From: an uncultured Bacteroidota bacterium
GTDB taxonomy: Bacteria; Bacteroidota; Bacteroidia; Flavobacteriales; Flavobacteriaceae
DNA: 49,461 nt
Reading direction: 5' to 3'
Assembly: GCA_913047695.1 (NCBI GenBank)
Contig: CAJWUI010000009.1
Coordinates: 1-49,461 of the forward strand
Shown piece after piece: positions 1 to 7,014 of the stretch. The notes under the pieces were generated by a model. That model searched no databases, was not told the DNA's origin, and saw only the letters and a list, made by a program, of their open reading frames with translations. The stretch's first letter is position 1. Each line of letters opens with the position of its first letter. A program made the translations under genes and the position numbers.

Positions 1-59
1 TTGACCACGACAGAGATATTTTAGGATCAATTTTCAGCCAATTCTGTATCGGAAAGTAA
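1..59 (+). CDS. mnmE: tRNA modification GTPase MnmE, C-terminal end only
   Basis: Reading from base 3, the first 18 codons before the TAA at 57-59 end in FSQFCIGK. This is the highly conserved C-terminus of MnmE (TrmE/ThdF); E. coli ends in FCIGK. The terminal Cys belongs to the C(I/L/V)GK motif needed for tRNA wobble-uridine modification together with MnmG. Everything upstream lies outside the window, so the GTPase domain cannot be checked. The last 18 bases of the gene (42-59) correspond to the segment known in gammaproteobacteria as an integration site of SGI1-type genomic islands. That fits the integrase-like remnant found 150 bases downstream. The identity rests on a short but very diagnostic tail. 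Confidence 0.85.
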   Translation, partial: DHDRDILGSIFSQFCIGK

Positions 60-159
60 CTTACTTCTTATTTGGTTTCCTTTAGCTGTAAATACTTAAA
101 ATACAACTTATTTGTTAATAACTAGTTTCCATTAATTTCATTCATTATTATAGTTTAGA

Positions 160-193
160 TGTACGAAAAGTGTACGAGTAATTTATTCGTACA
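160..193. repeat. Three copies of the heptamer TGTACGA (two direct, one inverted)
   Basis: TGTACGA occurs at 160-166 and 171-177, 11 bases apart, and in inverted orientation (TCGTACA) at 187-193. The second and third copies form a perfect 7-bp inverted repeat around a 9-base AT spacer. The cluster lies between the mnmE stop codon and the start of the integrase-like remnant at 208. That is where arm-type recombinase sites or an autoregulatory operator would be expected. Seen directly; the function is inferred. Confidence 0.5.
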
Positions 194-207
194 TAAAATT
201 GTTATAA

Positions 208-354
208 ATGGCTTCAATAACACAGGCAAAAATAAACTCAACTGCAAAGAAAAATAAAGGTCAATATGTTGTGCGTTTTAGAATTTATTTTGACAAGGAT
301 AATATCCAATATAAAACTTCAAGTGATGTCACTCTTTTAAATCCTTTACACTAA
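208..354 (+). pseudogene. Truncated tyrosine integrase, N-terminal arm-binding fragment (remnant)
   Basis: An ATG-initiated 48-codon frame. Its product is basic (several Lys in the first 20 residues) and contains the stretch GQYVVRFRIYFDKDNIQYK. This layout, a short Lys-rich start followed by two or three beta strands ending in a K/S-T-S-D-V-like turn, resembles the N-terminal arm DNA-binding domain of Bacteroidota tyrosine recombinases, which continue for about 300 more residues. Here a TAA ends the frame at 352-354 and no core-binding or catalytic domain (R..HxxR..Y) follows in any frame before the next gene. The location just after mnmE, with clustered heptamers upstream, supports an integrase origin. 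It could instead be an unrelated small protein. Moderate confidence only. Confidence 0.42.
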
Positions 355-413
355 AGCTTTGTGTATTAATTGACATTAAGTCCATCCTACTGAAGTCTTT
401 CCCAGAACGAGGT

Positions 414-1121
414 TTAAGGACAAGTCCCCCAGACAGGTTTTTTAAAGTTTGTTAGGGAAGAAGTTGCAAACCCAGCAGGTTCAGATGTAATATTTGTAAC
501 ACACCATCCTGAAAGGTCTTGATTGAATGCATCAGCAGCCCAAAACATTCGTTCCATACTAGTCACTTTAGAAGTATCCCAACTGCCTATGTCTTGATTG
601 AATGATGATGCTTCATAAAACATACCAACCATATCAGTCACACTTGAAGTATTCCAGTTACCAATACCTTGATTGAATGATGATGCTTCATAAAACATAC
701 TTGACATATCAGTCACACTTGAAGTATCCCAATTACCAATATCTTGATTAAACGCTGTTGCATTTTCAAATATACTATTCATTGAAGTGACACTTGAAGT
801 ATCCCAAAAATTAATGTCAGAGTTAAACGATGAATTATCTTTAAATAGTTCGCTCATATTATTTACAAATGTTGTACATAGGTTAACATTAGCGTTTGCT
901 ATTTGAGCATCAATAGTTGAATCATCGACAACAGTATAGCTCACTCCATTAAGTTCATATTCATTCCCAACTAAAGCAAAATCATATGCTTTTATTGTAA
1001 TTCCGTTAGAGTCTAAATAAATAGGAAATATGGGCTCTGTTGTTGTAGTTAGAGTTTCTTCATCTGGAGAACAAGACACGGTTGACGAAATAAACAGTAA
1101 AACAAGAAGAAGCTTTTTCAT
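414..1121 (-). CDS. BspA-like (DUF285) repeat surface lipoprotein
   Basis: A 235-residue protein with a lipoprotein signal peptide: basic MKK, hydrophobic core, and the lipobox ending STVSC with Cys17 as the lipidated residue. Residues 89-213 are five repeats of 25 residues with the consensus M..MF..A..FNQDIG.WDTS.VT. This is the DUF285/BspA-type leucine-rich-like repeat found in surface proteins of Bacteroidota and mycoplasmas, often linked to adhesion or binding. The protein ends in GTCP, with Cys81, Cys207 and the C-terminal Cys234 possibly capping the solenoid. It is small for this family, whose members often carry dozens of repeats. It reads towards the integrase remnant and lies in a stretch of short secreted proteins. 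Function beyond surface display is unknown. Confidence 0.8.
   Translation of the reverse strand: MKKLLLVLLFISSTVSCSPDEETLTTTTEPIFPIYLDSNGITIKAYDFALVGNEYELNGVSYTVVDDSTIDAQIANANVNLCTTFVNNMSELFKDNSSFNSDINFWDTSSVTSMNSIFENATAFNQDIGNWDTSSVTDMSSMFYEASSFNQGIGNWNTSSVTDMVGMFYEASSFNQDIGSWDTSKVTSMERMFWAADAFNQDLSGWCVTNITSEPAGFATSSLTNFKKPVWGTCP
483..857 (-). repeat. Five tandem 75-bp units encoding BspA-like repeats
   Basis: The BspA-like gene contains a 75-bp period: the marker CTTGATT begins at 593, 668 and 743. The units beginning at 593 and 668 differ at only about seven of 75 positions by eye, while outer units are more diverged. Such near-identical in-frame units can expand or contract by slippage or recombination without breaking the reading frame. 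Confidence 0.75.
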
Positions 1122-1349
1122 TTGTTTGGTTGTTTGTTTAAAAATAAAAAAATCTGTTGAATTTAAGATTGATTATCAGTGGATGTTATTGATAAAAAAA
1201 ACAGGGAGTATCTCTAAATACCGCATGTTTTAATTTATTTAGGATTAATAAACTCAAATATAAAGAACTCTTCAATGTACATATTATAAAGTTTTTTAGT
1301 GTACCAAGAATGAAATTAACAAATATGGTTTTGCTTGTAAAAGTAGGGT

Positions 1350-1838
1350 TTATTGCTTTTTTGGTCTTTGATTTTCATAAACAATGATTCTACTAACTAA
1401 ACCATCTTCAAGTTGTATATCTCCCATATGTAATACTACATTTTCTTCTCCATCTACATTAGATGTTAATGCAAAACCTGCAATTACCCATGTTTCTTTA
1501 GCTACAACCGAGTTATATGGTAACATCCAATATGGTTTCCAAGTCACATTATTAGCAAAAAATGATTCAAGGACTTTAGAATGTTCATCTTGACCATTAA
1601 TAACTGTTCCATCCGGAAGCTCTATTTTAATATCAGCTTTTTCCATGGATAAAATTGATTCCATATCCCTTTCATTATGAGCATCAGCCCATTTTCTTAT
1701 AAAATCTGTGGTTTCATCTGAACCAATCATATAAGATTCCTCTTCACCTCTAATAGAGTAACCTGCAGTTTTTGGTTCTTGTTTTTGCTCTACACAAGAT
1801 GCAAATATGATTGCAACTAACAATAAATATTTTTTCAT
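1350..1838 (-). CDS. NTF2-like (SnoaL-fold) lipoprotein
   Basis: A 162-residue predicted lipoprotein: signal peptide MKKYLLLVAIIFASC with Cys15 in an FASC lipobox. The mature part begins with a flexible acidic linker. From about residue 44 it looks like an NTF2-like fold: a first helix containing FIRKWADAHNERDMES, then strands with IKIELPDGTVINGQDE, a helix, and two long strands ending in RIIVYENQRP. The family includes limonene epoxide hydrolase, steroid isomerase and many ligand-binding proteins without activity. No catalytic set can be assigned. It is monocistronic by position, divergent from the gene at 2006. Fold assignment is by pattern only and the ligand is unknown. Confidence 0.7.
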   Translation of the reverse strand: MKKYLLLVAIIFASCVEQKQEPKTAGYSIRGEEESYMIGSDETTDFIRKWADAHNERDMESILSMEKADIKIELPDGTVINGQDEHSKVLESFFANNVTWKPYWMLPYNSVVAKETWVIAGFALTSNVDGEENVVLHMGDIQLEDGLVSRIIVYENQRPKKQ

Positions 1839-2005
1839 TATTAATGATTTATAATTAAGAATCTAATATATGTAAAATTGATTTGTGTTAAATTTAATCA
1901 ATACAATAATTAATAAATAAAACTTACTACTTTATTTTTAAACTCATTTAAGAGTAAATGCTCCTTATTTGTATATTGTGGTCTATTAACCATAAATCCA
2001 TTAAA

Positions 2006-2743
2006 ATGAAAAAAATACTATCATTAATTTTATTTCTACTTTTTACTATTAGTTTTTCGCAAGAAAATCCAATTGTTTATTTAGACTACGTAACTGTCTT
2101 AAACACAGATATAGAAAAACACATAAATGCTGAAAAAAATATTTTTTCAAAAATGCACAAAGAACAAATTGATATGGGAAACAAAATAGGATGGGATATG
2201 TGGCAAATATCAAACAATAGATATGGAGAGCCAACTACTACCTTTTTATATGTACATATTAATACAGATTCTAATATGTCCTATACGCCCTCTAAAATTT
2301 TTACCGAATATGAACTTAGAGAACATCAAGAACAATACGCAAGTAGAATTGTAAAAACTGGGAATCTAACACTTAGTATTAAAGGGAGTTATGGAATAAA
2401 ACCTGGAGATAAACCATTTAAGTATATGGTAGCAAATTATATGGCGGTAGATGTTTATAAGCAATATGAATATGAGCAAATGGAATTAAAATCAGCAGGC
2501 CCAAATTATGCCCAAAATGGAAGATCAGGATGGGGGTTCGGAAAAATTCTCTCTCGTTTTGGAACAAATCACGAAGTAAATTATTTAACTTTTGATTTTT
2601 ATAACTCAATGAATGATATATTAAATTTAAGGAGTAATACATTTAAATTCACCAAATCTCAATTGGCAATATGGAAAAGTCAAGATAAGTTAAGAGAATT
2701 GAAAAATTCTCATATAATGACTTTAATAGCGTCTGAGAGATAA
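2006..2743 (+). CDS. Secreted protein of unknown function with internal duplication
   Basis: A 245-residue product starting at the second ATG of the open frame. That start places a clean signal peptide (MKKILSLILFLLFTISFSQ, cleavage near SFS-Q) at the N-terminus; the upstream ATG at 1958 would add 16 atypical residues. The mature protein appears to contain two related halves, residues about 24-88 and 141-200. Each has a strand (VYLDYVTV / MVANYMAVDV), a charged helix, a GW motif (GWDMWQI / GWGFGKI) and a further strand (TTTFLYVHI / NYLTFDFY). This arrangement resembles duplicated dimeric alpha/beta-barrel domains, but no catalytic residues are recognised. A strong intrinsic terminator follows 25 bases after the stop. 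Confidence 0.6.
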   Translation: MKKILSLILFLLFTISFSQENPIVYLDYVTVLNTDIEKHINAEKNIFSKMHKEQIDMGNKIGWDMWQISNNRYGEPTTTFLYVHINTDSNMSYTPSKIFTEYELREHQEQYASRIVKTGNLTLSIKGSYGIKPGDKPFKYMVANYMAVDVYKQYEYEQMELKSAGPNYAQNGRSGWGFGKILSRFGTNHEVNYLTFDFYNSMNDILNLRSNTFKFTKSQLAIWKSQDKLRELKNSHIMTLIASER

Positions 2744-2768
2744 AATAAATTTCCTGCTATAAGATTTT

Positions 2769-2795
2769 ACCCCTATAACCGAGGGGTTTTTTTGT
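2769..2795 (+). terminator. Intrinsic terminator
   Basis: The stem ACCCCT / AGGGGT (2769-2774 with 2782-2787) has a 7-base loop and is followed by a run of seven T. It lies just downstream of the secreted-protein gene ending at 2743. Confidence 0.8.
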
Positions 2796-2851
2796 TATAT
2801 AAATTAATGAAATATAAAATCCATTTTGTTAAAACTCAATAATTTGAAAAA

Positions 2852-2944
2852 CTAGTTTTTTTTATAATTAAGATATATAAGGCACATACCAACTATAATC
2901 ATACATATTATCATTACCCAGTTAACCCAACCAATTTTTTTCAT
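2852..2944 (-). CDS. Candidate 30-residue single-pass membrane protein
   Basis: An ATG-started, TAG-terminated frame of 31 codons in an otherwise empty 284-base gap. The product is one hydrophobic segment (about residues 5-25, containing MIICMIIVGMCLIYL) flanked by MKK at the start and NYKKN at the end. Length, charge and hydrophobicity fit a small inner-membrane protein. No ribosome-binding site is visible, but that is normal in this phylum. An AT-rich spacer can produce such a frame by chance, so this is a candidate only. Confidence 0.33.
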   Translation of the reverse strand: MKKIGWVNWVMIICMIIVGMCLIYLNYKKN

Positions 2945-3027
2945 TTATTGAAGTTATTAAAATTATAGCCTAAGAATATTGTAAACACTCATGTTTTGTA
3001 CTCAAATAGATAAATTTTTTAAATAAA

Positions 3028-3279
3028 CTAAAGCATTAGCTCTTCAATACAGTATGTGTCGCCTATGTCATACTGATTGTAAATTTCTTCGCTAACCGCG
3101 CCTGTGCCTAATTGAAAATTGCTACTATTTAGACCATTTGATCTATCCCACTCGAAATAAAAATTACCATTTCCCTCATATTTATCAAAAATTACGATAC
3201 ATTCAGTTTGATCAGTACAACTTATGAGTAAACAAAATAAAATTAGAAAAGAAGTAAAATTAAAAATATAATTTTTCAT
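3028..3279 (-). CDS. Small lipoprotein of unknown function
   Basis: An 83-residue predicted lipoprotein with a 20-residue signal peptide ending in the lipobox LISC (Cys21). The mature part is about 62 residues and acidic. It has two further Cys (CIVIFDKYEG near the start and the Cys near the C-terminal EELML) that could form a disulfide. No domain is recognised. It has the same orientation as the secreted protein upstream at 3355-3819, with a 75-base gap. It belongs to a run of small secreted proteins that looks accessory. Confidence 0.6.
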   Translation of the reverse strand: MKNYIFNFTSFLILFCLLISCTDQTECIVIFDKYEGNGNFYFEWDRSNGLNSSNFQLGTGAVSEEIYNQYDIGDTYCIEELML

Positions 3280-3354
3280 TTATTTATTCATATCCCTTGC
3301 GAGACCAAGTTTTTTATATTCTTTCTTTTTCAATTTTGTAAGTGTTTAATTTTT

Positions 3355-3819
3355 TTAAATGTAGTACTTTTCTTTAGTTACAAATTTTGCTGGCTGATTT
3401 CCACCATAGCCTTCTTCTGCTTTTTTTGCCTTAACATATTCAACAATCGGCTTAAGTAAGTAAGTTGATTCCCCATCTTTGTATATTAGTCGGAACCATT
3501 TATTTTTATACGCTATCCATGTTTTATTTTGATTTAAGAGCAATTTTAATTTATTTGAATAAGGCAAGTATCCAGGTCCAAATTTAGGTTCCATCAAGTC
3601 ACTGTAAGCATCGAACTTGACCAAAATCTTTTTCCCATTGATAATTGTGTTAACATAATCCTTATGATAATATCTAGAGCCAATAACATTTTTCAAAACA
3701 TGTTTTCTACTTGTTTTGTTCTCATCAAAATATTGACTATAGCTGCCAGTTCCATCAGAAAGATTATCTTGTTGCGGAAAAATTAAAACAGGAAGGAATA
3801 ATAACAGAAAATATTTTAT
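3355..3819 (-). CDS. Secreted protein of unknown function, non-canonical or lost start codon
   Basis: The first usual start codon (TTG at 3694-3696) gives 113 residues with no signal peptide. The same frame stays open upstream and encodes a typical signal sequence, KYFLLLFLPVLIFPQQ, immediately preceded by an ATA codon at 3817-3819 where ATG would be expected. Reading from there gives 154 residues. The mature part has a pattern common in secreted flavobacterial proteins of unknown role: YY.KDYV..TI..GK....KFDAYSDLMEPK, with paired aromatic and YxD turns. Either ATA is used as a rare start or an ATG-to-ATA change has silenced the gene. Only 37 bases separate this point from the divergent gene at 3857. 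Confidence 0.55.
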   Translation of the reverse strand: MKYFLLLFLPVLIFPQQDNLSDGTGSYSQYFDENKTSRKHVLKNVIGSRYYHKDYVNTIINGKKILVKFDAYSDLMEPKFGPGYLPYSNKLKLLLNQNKTWIAYKNKWFRLIYKDGESTYLLKPIVEYVKAKKAEEGYGGNQPAKFVTKEKYYI

Positions 3820-3856
3820 CGGTTTATAGTTACCTAAATTTATTAATAAAAATATA

Positions 3857-5557
3857 ATGAGAAAAAAAACAAACTCGATTTATTTCCTTTTTTTTATTTC
3901 CTTTATAGGCAGTGCACAATTCGGTACAATTGGATACGACTTCAAGGATCCTTACATAAAATATAAAGATTTAAAATTTGCTGTACGCCTATCAACAGAA
4001 AACAATATCTATTGCCCGAATCCAGAAAATATTTCTATAAACAAAGTTTCAGAAAATGAAATTATTCTCACTAGTAAATCACTCTCAGCTGCAGGTGGAC
4101 AACTTATTTCTGATGGAGTGATTGAATTAAAGATTTCAGGTTCAGAAAATGGAAGAATTTCAATTACAGCTCAAGCTAGTCACCCCTCTGAATTAAATAA
4201 AAGTATCCTAATTCTTATAAAAGGGATTGACGTTAAATTTATGATCTCAGAAGAGTTACAGGCAAAGGGTGTTAAAGAATTTAAAGATAAAAAAGAGATT
4301 CGAGTAAGTTATCCTTCAAGGTCAGCTACAATGCCACTGGTATTTTTAAATAATGAAAGTGAGGAATGGTATGCATTATCAAAAGACAATAAATTAAGAA
4401 AAAAAGGTTTCGCTTGTTTTTATGACTATTTAGATGATGAACCTGTTGTTGTTTTGAGTCATGATAATGATATGCGCAATATTTCCAAAAAAATTACTGC
4501 ACCAAAGTGGGTATTAGGAAAAAATAAATCAAGATTAGAAATCGTAAAAGAAAGATGTTATGATATTGAAGAAAATTTTAACCTTTCTCCATTTTTTAAC
4601 AAACCGAAAAAACAAATAAATTGGATAAAGAATTTAAAATTAGTCACCTTTTTCCACGGGGTACACTGGACTGGTCATATCTTTAATACATATGATCAAA
4701 TAGGTCAGCAATTACAATGGATTACAAGTACAATTGATGGCAAACAGGTTTTAGCATTTTTACCAGCTTGGGATGGTAGATATTATGTCAATTATCCTGA
4801 ACATCTGCCCGATGAAAGAATGGGTGGAAAAGTTGGTTTAAAAAATCTTATAAAAAAGGCACACGCTCTGAATGTAAAAGTTGTTCTTATGTTTGGTGGT
4901 CCAAATCTTTCAAATTTTAAGTTTTTAGAAGATAAAAACATGTCTGATGCCGGGTTAAAAACTCCTTACGGTCATAGTAGACTTCAAAATTGGCTGGACT
5001 GGGATACAGATTTAAATATTGAGACGATGGGATTAATAATGAATTTTGGCCATCCGAAGTATAGAGACTATATGATTTCAAAAACAGCAGAACTTTTTGA
5101 TACTTATGATGTAGATGGTGTATTTCTGGACGGTACTTTAAGATGGGAAAATAGTCCTGATTATTCTCCCTATGAAGGACTGATGCAATATACTAAGGAA
5201 ATCAGAAAACGCTATCCAGATAAGCTAATAATGGGTGAAGATGGATATGACTTGGTTTACGGTCTTTTTGATCTTTTTCATACCTCTGGTGGACCATTGG
5301 GACTTGAAAAATACTTGCTTAGATATACTCGTCAATTTTATTATTTAGCTTATCCATCGGAAAGTGGTAGTGCAGGTGTCCATGAGATCGGTTGGTCAAA
5401 TAATTCAGCTACTATAAAAAATGCAGACCCCAATTATACAATACCCTCAATTTCATTGTTTTATGGAGATGAAAAAAAATATAAAAATCAAATTCAAAAT
5501 AAACTTAAGTTATATAAAAAGTGGAGTTTAAAGTCAGTTCCTATAATGCAAAATTGA
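3857..5557 (+). CDS. Secreted (beta/alpha)8-barrel glycoside-hydrolase-like protein
   Basis: A 566-residue exported protein with signal peptide ending FIGSAQ (cleavage near residue 20). Residues about 22-245 form a beta-rich N-terminal domain, as in the beta-sandwich of clan GH-D and DUF6259-type enzymes. Residues about 255-545 look like a TIM barrel: FHGVHW, FLPAWDGRYY, VVLMFGGPN, VDGVFLDGT and IMGEDGYD sit where barrel strands end. Asp425 in FLDG and the Glu461-Asp462 pair are the best candidates for catalytic residues. The expected role is cleavage of an extracellular or periplasmic oligosaccharide, but no linkage or substrate can be named. No sugar transporter gene is adjacent; the SusCD pair is 6 kb away. 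Confidence 0.6.
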   Translation: MRKKTNSIYFLFFISFIGSAQFGTIGYDFKDPYIKYKDLKFAVRLSTENNIYCPNPENISINKVSENEIILTSKSLSAAGGQLISDGVIELKISGSENGRISITAQASHPSELNKSILILIKGIDVKFMISEELQAKGVKEFKDKKEIRVSYPSRSATMPLVFLNNESEEWYALSKDNKLRKKGFACFYDYLDDEPVVVLSHDNDMRNISKKITAPKWVLGKNKSRLEIVKERCYDIEENFNLSPFFNKPKKQINWIKNLKLVTFFHGVHWTGHIFNTYDQIGQQLQWITSTIDGKQVLAFLPAWDGRYYVNYPEHLPDERMGGKVGLKNLIKKAHALNVKVVLMFGGPNLSNFKFLEDKNMSDAGLKTPYGHSRLQNWLDWDTDLNIETMGLIMNFGHPKYRDYMISKTAELFDTYDVDGVFLDGTLRWENSPDYSPYEGLMQYTKEIRKRYPDKLIMGEDGYDLVYGLFDLFHTSGGPLGLEKYLLRYTRQFYYLAYPSESGSAGVHEIGWSNNSATIKNADPNYTIPSISLFYGDEKKYKNQIQNKLKLYKKWSLKSVPIMQN

Positions 5558-5599
5558 TAAAATCCATTTTTAGAAAATATTAATCTAAGTTTGATTTAT

Positions 5600-6007
5600 T
5601 TACTCACCATAAACTGTTATCATTATTTCACGATTTCTATAATTATACCGGTGTTCGCACAAATAAACTCCTTGCCAAATACCCCATTGAGGTTTTCCAT
5701 TATTTATAGGAAAGCTTACACTGCTTCCTAACAAACTTGACTTTATATGGGATGTCATATCGTCTAAGCCCTCTTCAATATGCGTGTACAAGTTAATATT
5801 CTCAGGAACAATTCTATTAAAAAATGTTTCAAAATCTGATCTTACAGAAGGGTCAGCATTTTCATTAATAGTTAAACTTGCTGAAGTATGCTGAATAAAA
5901 ACATGTGCTACACCGGTAATTTTTGGTAGTTCTTTAGTAACATAATCAGTTATCAGATGAAAACCTTTTGAAAAGCCAGGAAGAACTATTTTTTTTTGAA
6001 ATACCAT
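5600..6007 (-). CDS. YjbQ/UPF0047 family protein (secondary thiamine-phosphate synthase-like)
   Basis: A 135-residue cytosolic protein of the YjbQ family, which is usually 130-140 residues. Seen motifs are HTSASLTINENADPSVRSDF (residues 40-59), LDDMTSHIKSSLLG (81-94) and WQGVYLCEHR (111-120), together forming the conserved acidic/histidine pocket of the family. Family members have weak thiamine-phosphate synthase activity when overproduced, but the natural role is unsettled. It is convergent with the glycosidase-like gene (43-base gap) and divergent from the secreted gene at 6113. Confidence 0.9.
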   Translation of the reverse strand: MVFQKKIVLPGFSKGFHLITDYVTKELPKITGVAHVFIQHTSASLTINENADPSVRSDFETFFNRIVPENINLYTHIEEGLDDMTSHIKSSLLGSSVSFPINNGKPQWGIWQGVYLCEHRYNYRNREIMITVYGE

Positions 6008-6112
6008 AATTTAGATTACATGTTATCAAAATAGTTATTTTTTGTATATTTCCACAAATACTTATATTATTGATAGTAAGCAAATTACAACTTAACACTT
6101 ACCAAACCAATT

Positions 6113-6757
6113 ATGAGAAAACTATTTATATTCTATTTTCAAATTTTAATTTCTACTCAACTAAATTTTGCTTTTGGACAAAAAGAAAATTTTGACTCCG
6201 GAATTGATCTATACGATACAAGTGAAGAATTAGTCCCTTTAAGAAAAACTTCTGAAACAATTGGTAAGTGTTGCCAACTCGGAAAAGCAATGTCTAAATT
6301 GTCAGGTGGTATGAGTGATGTGTATTTAACGCAAAGTGAATTGAATGAAGATGGTTCGTATACAATTTTTTTTGTAAGTATGTTTACAATTGGATTTGAT
6401 ACTGAGTTAACTCAATTTGGGCTCGAAAATCCAACAGCCAAAATTTCAAGCTTTCATCTTAAAGACGAAAATAAATTTAATAGATTACAAGAATTGATGA
6501 TATATGGATATAAGGAGTTTAATGCACACCCGATAATTAAAAAGATTAAATACGCCGATGTGTCTGAAGTTTTAGAGGGAGGAAATAACGATGGGGATAA
6601 ACTACTTTTAAGATTTCATAACAAAAAAATTATTAAGTATGTATCATTTCAATTATTTGATAAAGAAACTGGATTTAAAACATCAGGAAAAGCAATTTTT
6701 TCAAAATTTATTCCTCAACTTTTCGGTTCAGACGAAATTATTGACACAAACTGGTAA
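6113..6757 (+). CDS. Secreted protein of unknown function
   Basis: A 214-residue product with a signal peptide of about 22 residues (ending LNFAFGQ). The mature region has a CC pair at residues 53-54 (GKCCQLGKAM), then an alternating strand pattern (SDVYLTQSEL, GSYTIFFVSMFTIGFD, KLLLRFHNKKIIKYVSFQLFD) suggesting a compact beta-rich periplasmic protein. No known domain or active site is recognised. It stands alone, with a divergent gene upstream and a likely terminator seven bases after its stop codon. Confidence 0.55.
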   Translation: MRKLFIFYFQILISTQLNFAFGQKENFDSGIDLYDTSEELVPLRKTSETIGKCCQLGKAMSKLSGGMSDVYLTQSELNEDGSYTIFFVSMFTIGFDTELTQFGLENPTAKISSFHLKDENKFNRLQELMIYGYKEFNAHPIIKKIKYADVSEVLEGGNNDGDKLLLRFHNKKIIKYVSFQLFDKETGFKTSGKAIFSKFIPQLFGSDEIIDTNW

Positions 6758-6763
6758 AATAAT

Positions 6764-6792
6764 ATACTTGTAAATACAAGGTATTTTTTTTT
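6764..6792 (+). terminator. Probable intrinsic terminator
   Basis: ATACTTGTA (6764-6772) pairs with TACAAGGTAT (6775-6784) apart from one bulged G, and eight or more T follow. It sits directly after the gene ending at 6757. Nothing else was recognised in the rest of the gap to 7015. Confidence 0.55.
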
Positions 6793-7014
6793 AGCCTAAA
6801 AATTTATTCCACAACAAAGAGAACAATAGAATATACCCTTTTATAGAATAATCTAAGAGCTGATAAACGCCTTTATATCGATTTGAAAATGTTTCCATAT
6901 AAATCTTAACGCTATTATTTATATTTTATTACGATCCAAGACATAATCAACCAAATAAAAACTAATTTCTATACTTTTAAAATTAAGATTTTATATATTT
7001 CAAAAAATTTTATC

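Noticed and set aside
42..59. Search for a second copy of the mnmE 18-base tail elsewhere in the window
   Set aside because: No matching copy was noticed by eye, so no second attachment site or island boundary is claimed.
483..857. Regular 75-bp repeats considered as a CRISPR array
   Set aside because: Units are contiguous without spacers, are in frame, and encode BspA-like repeats; no cas gene is nearby.
1203..1232. Imperfect palindrome around AGTATCTCTAAATACC upstream of the BspA-like gene
   Set aside because: Only a 4-bp perfect core and no known binding-site match; too weak to call an operator.
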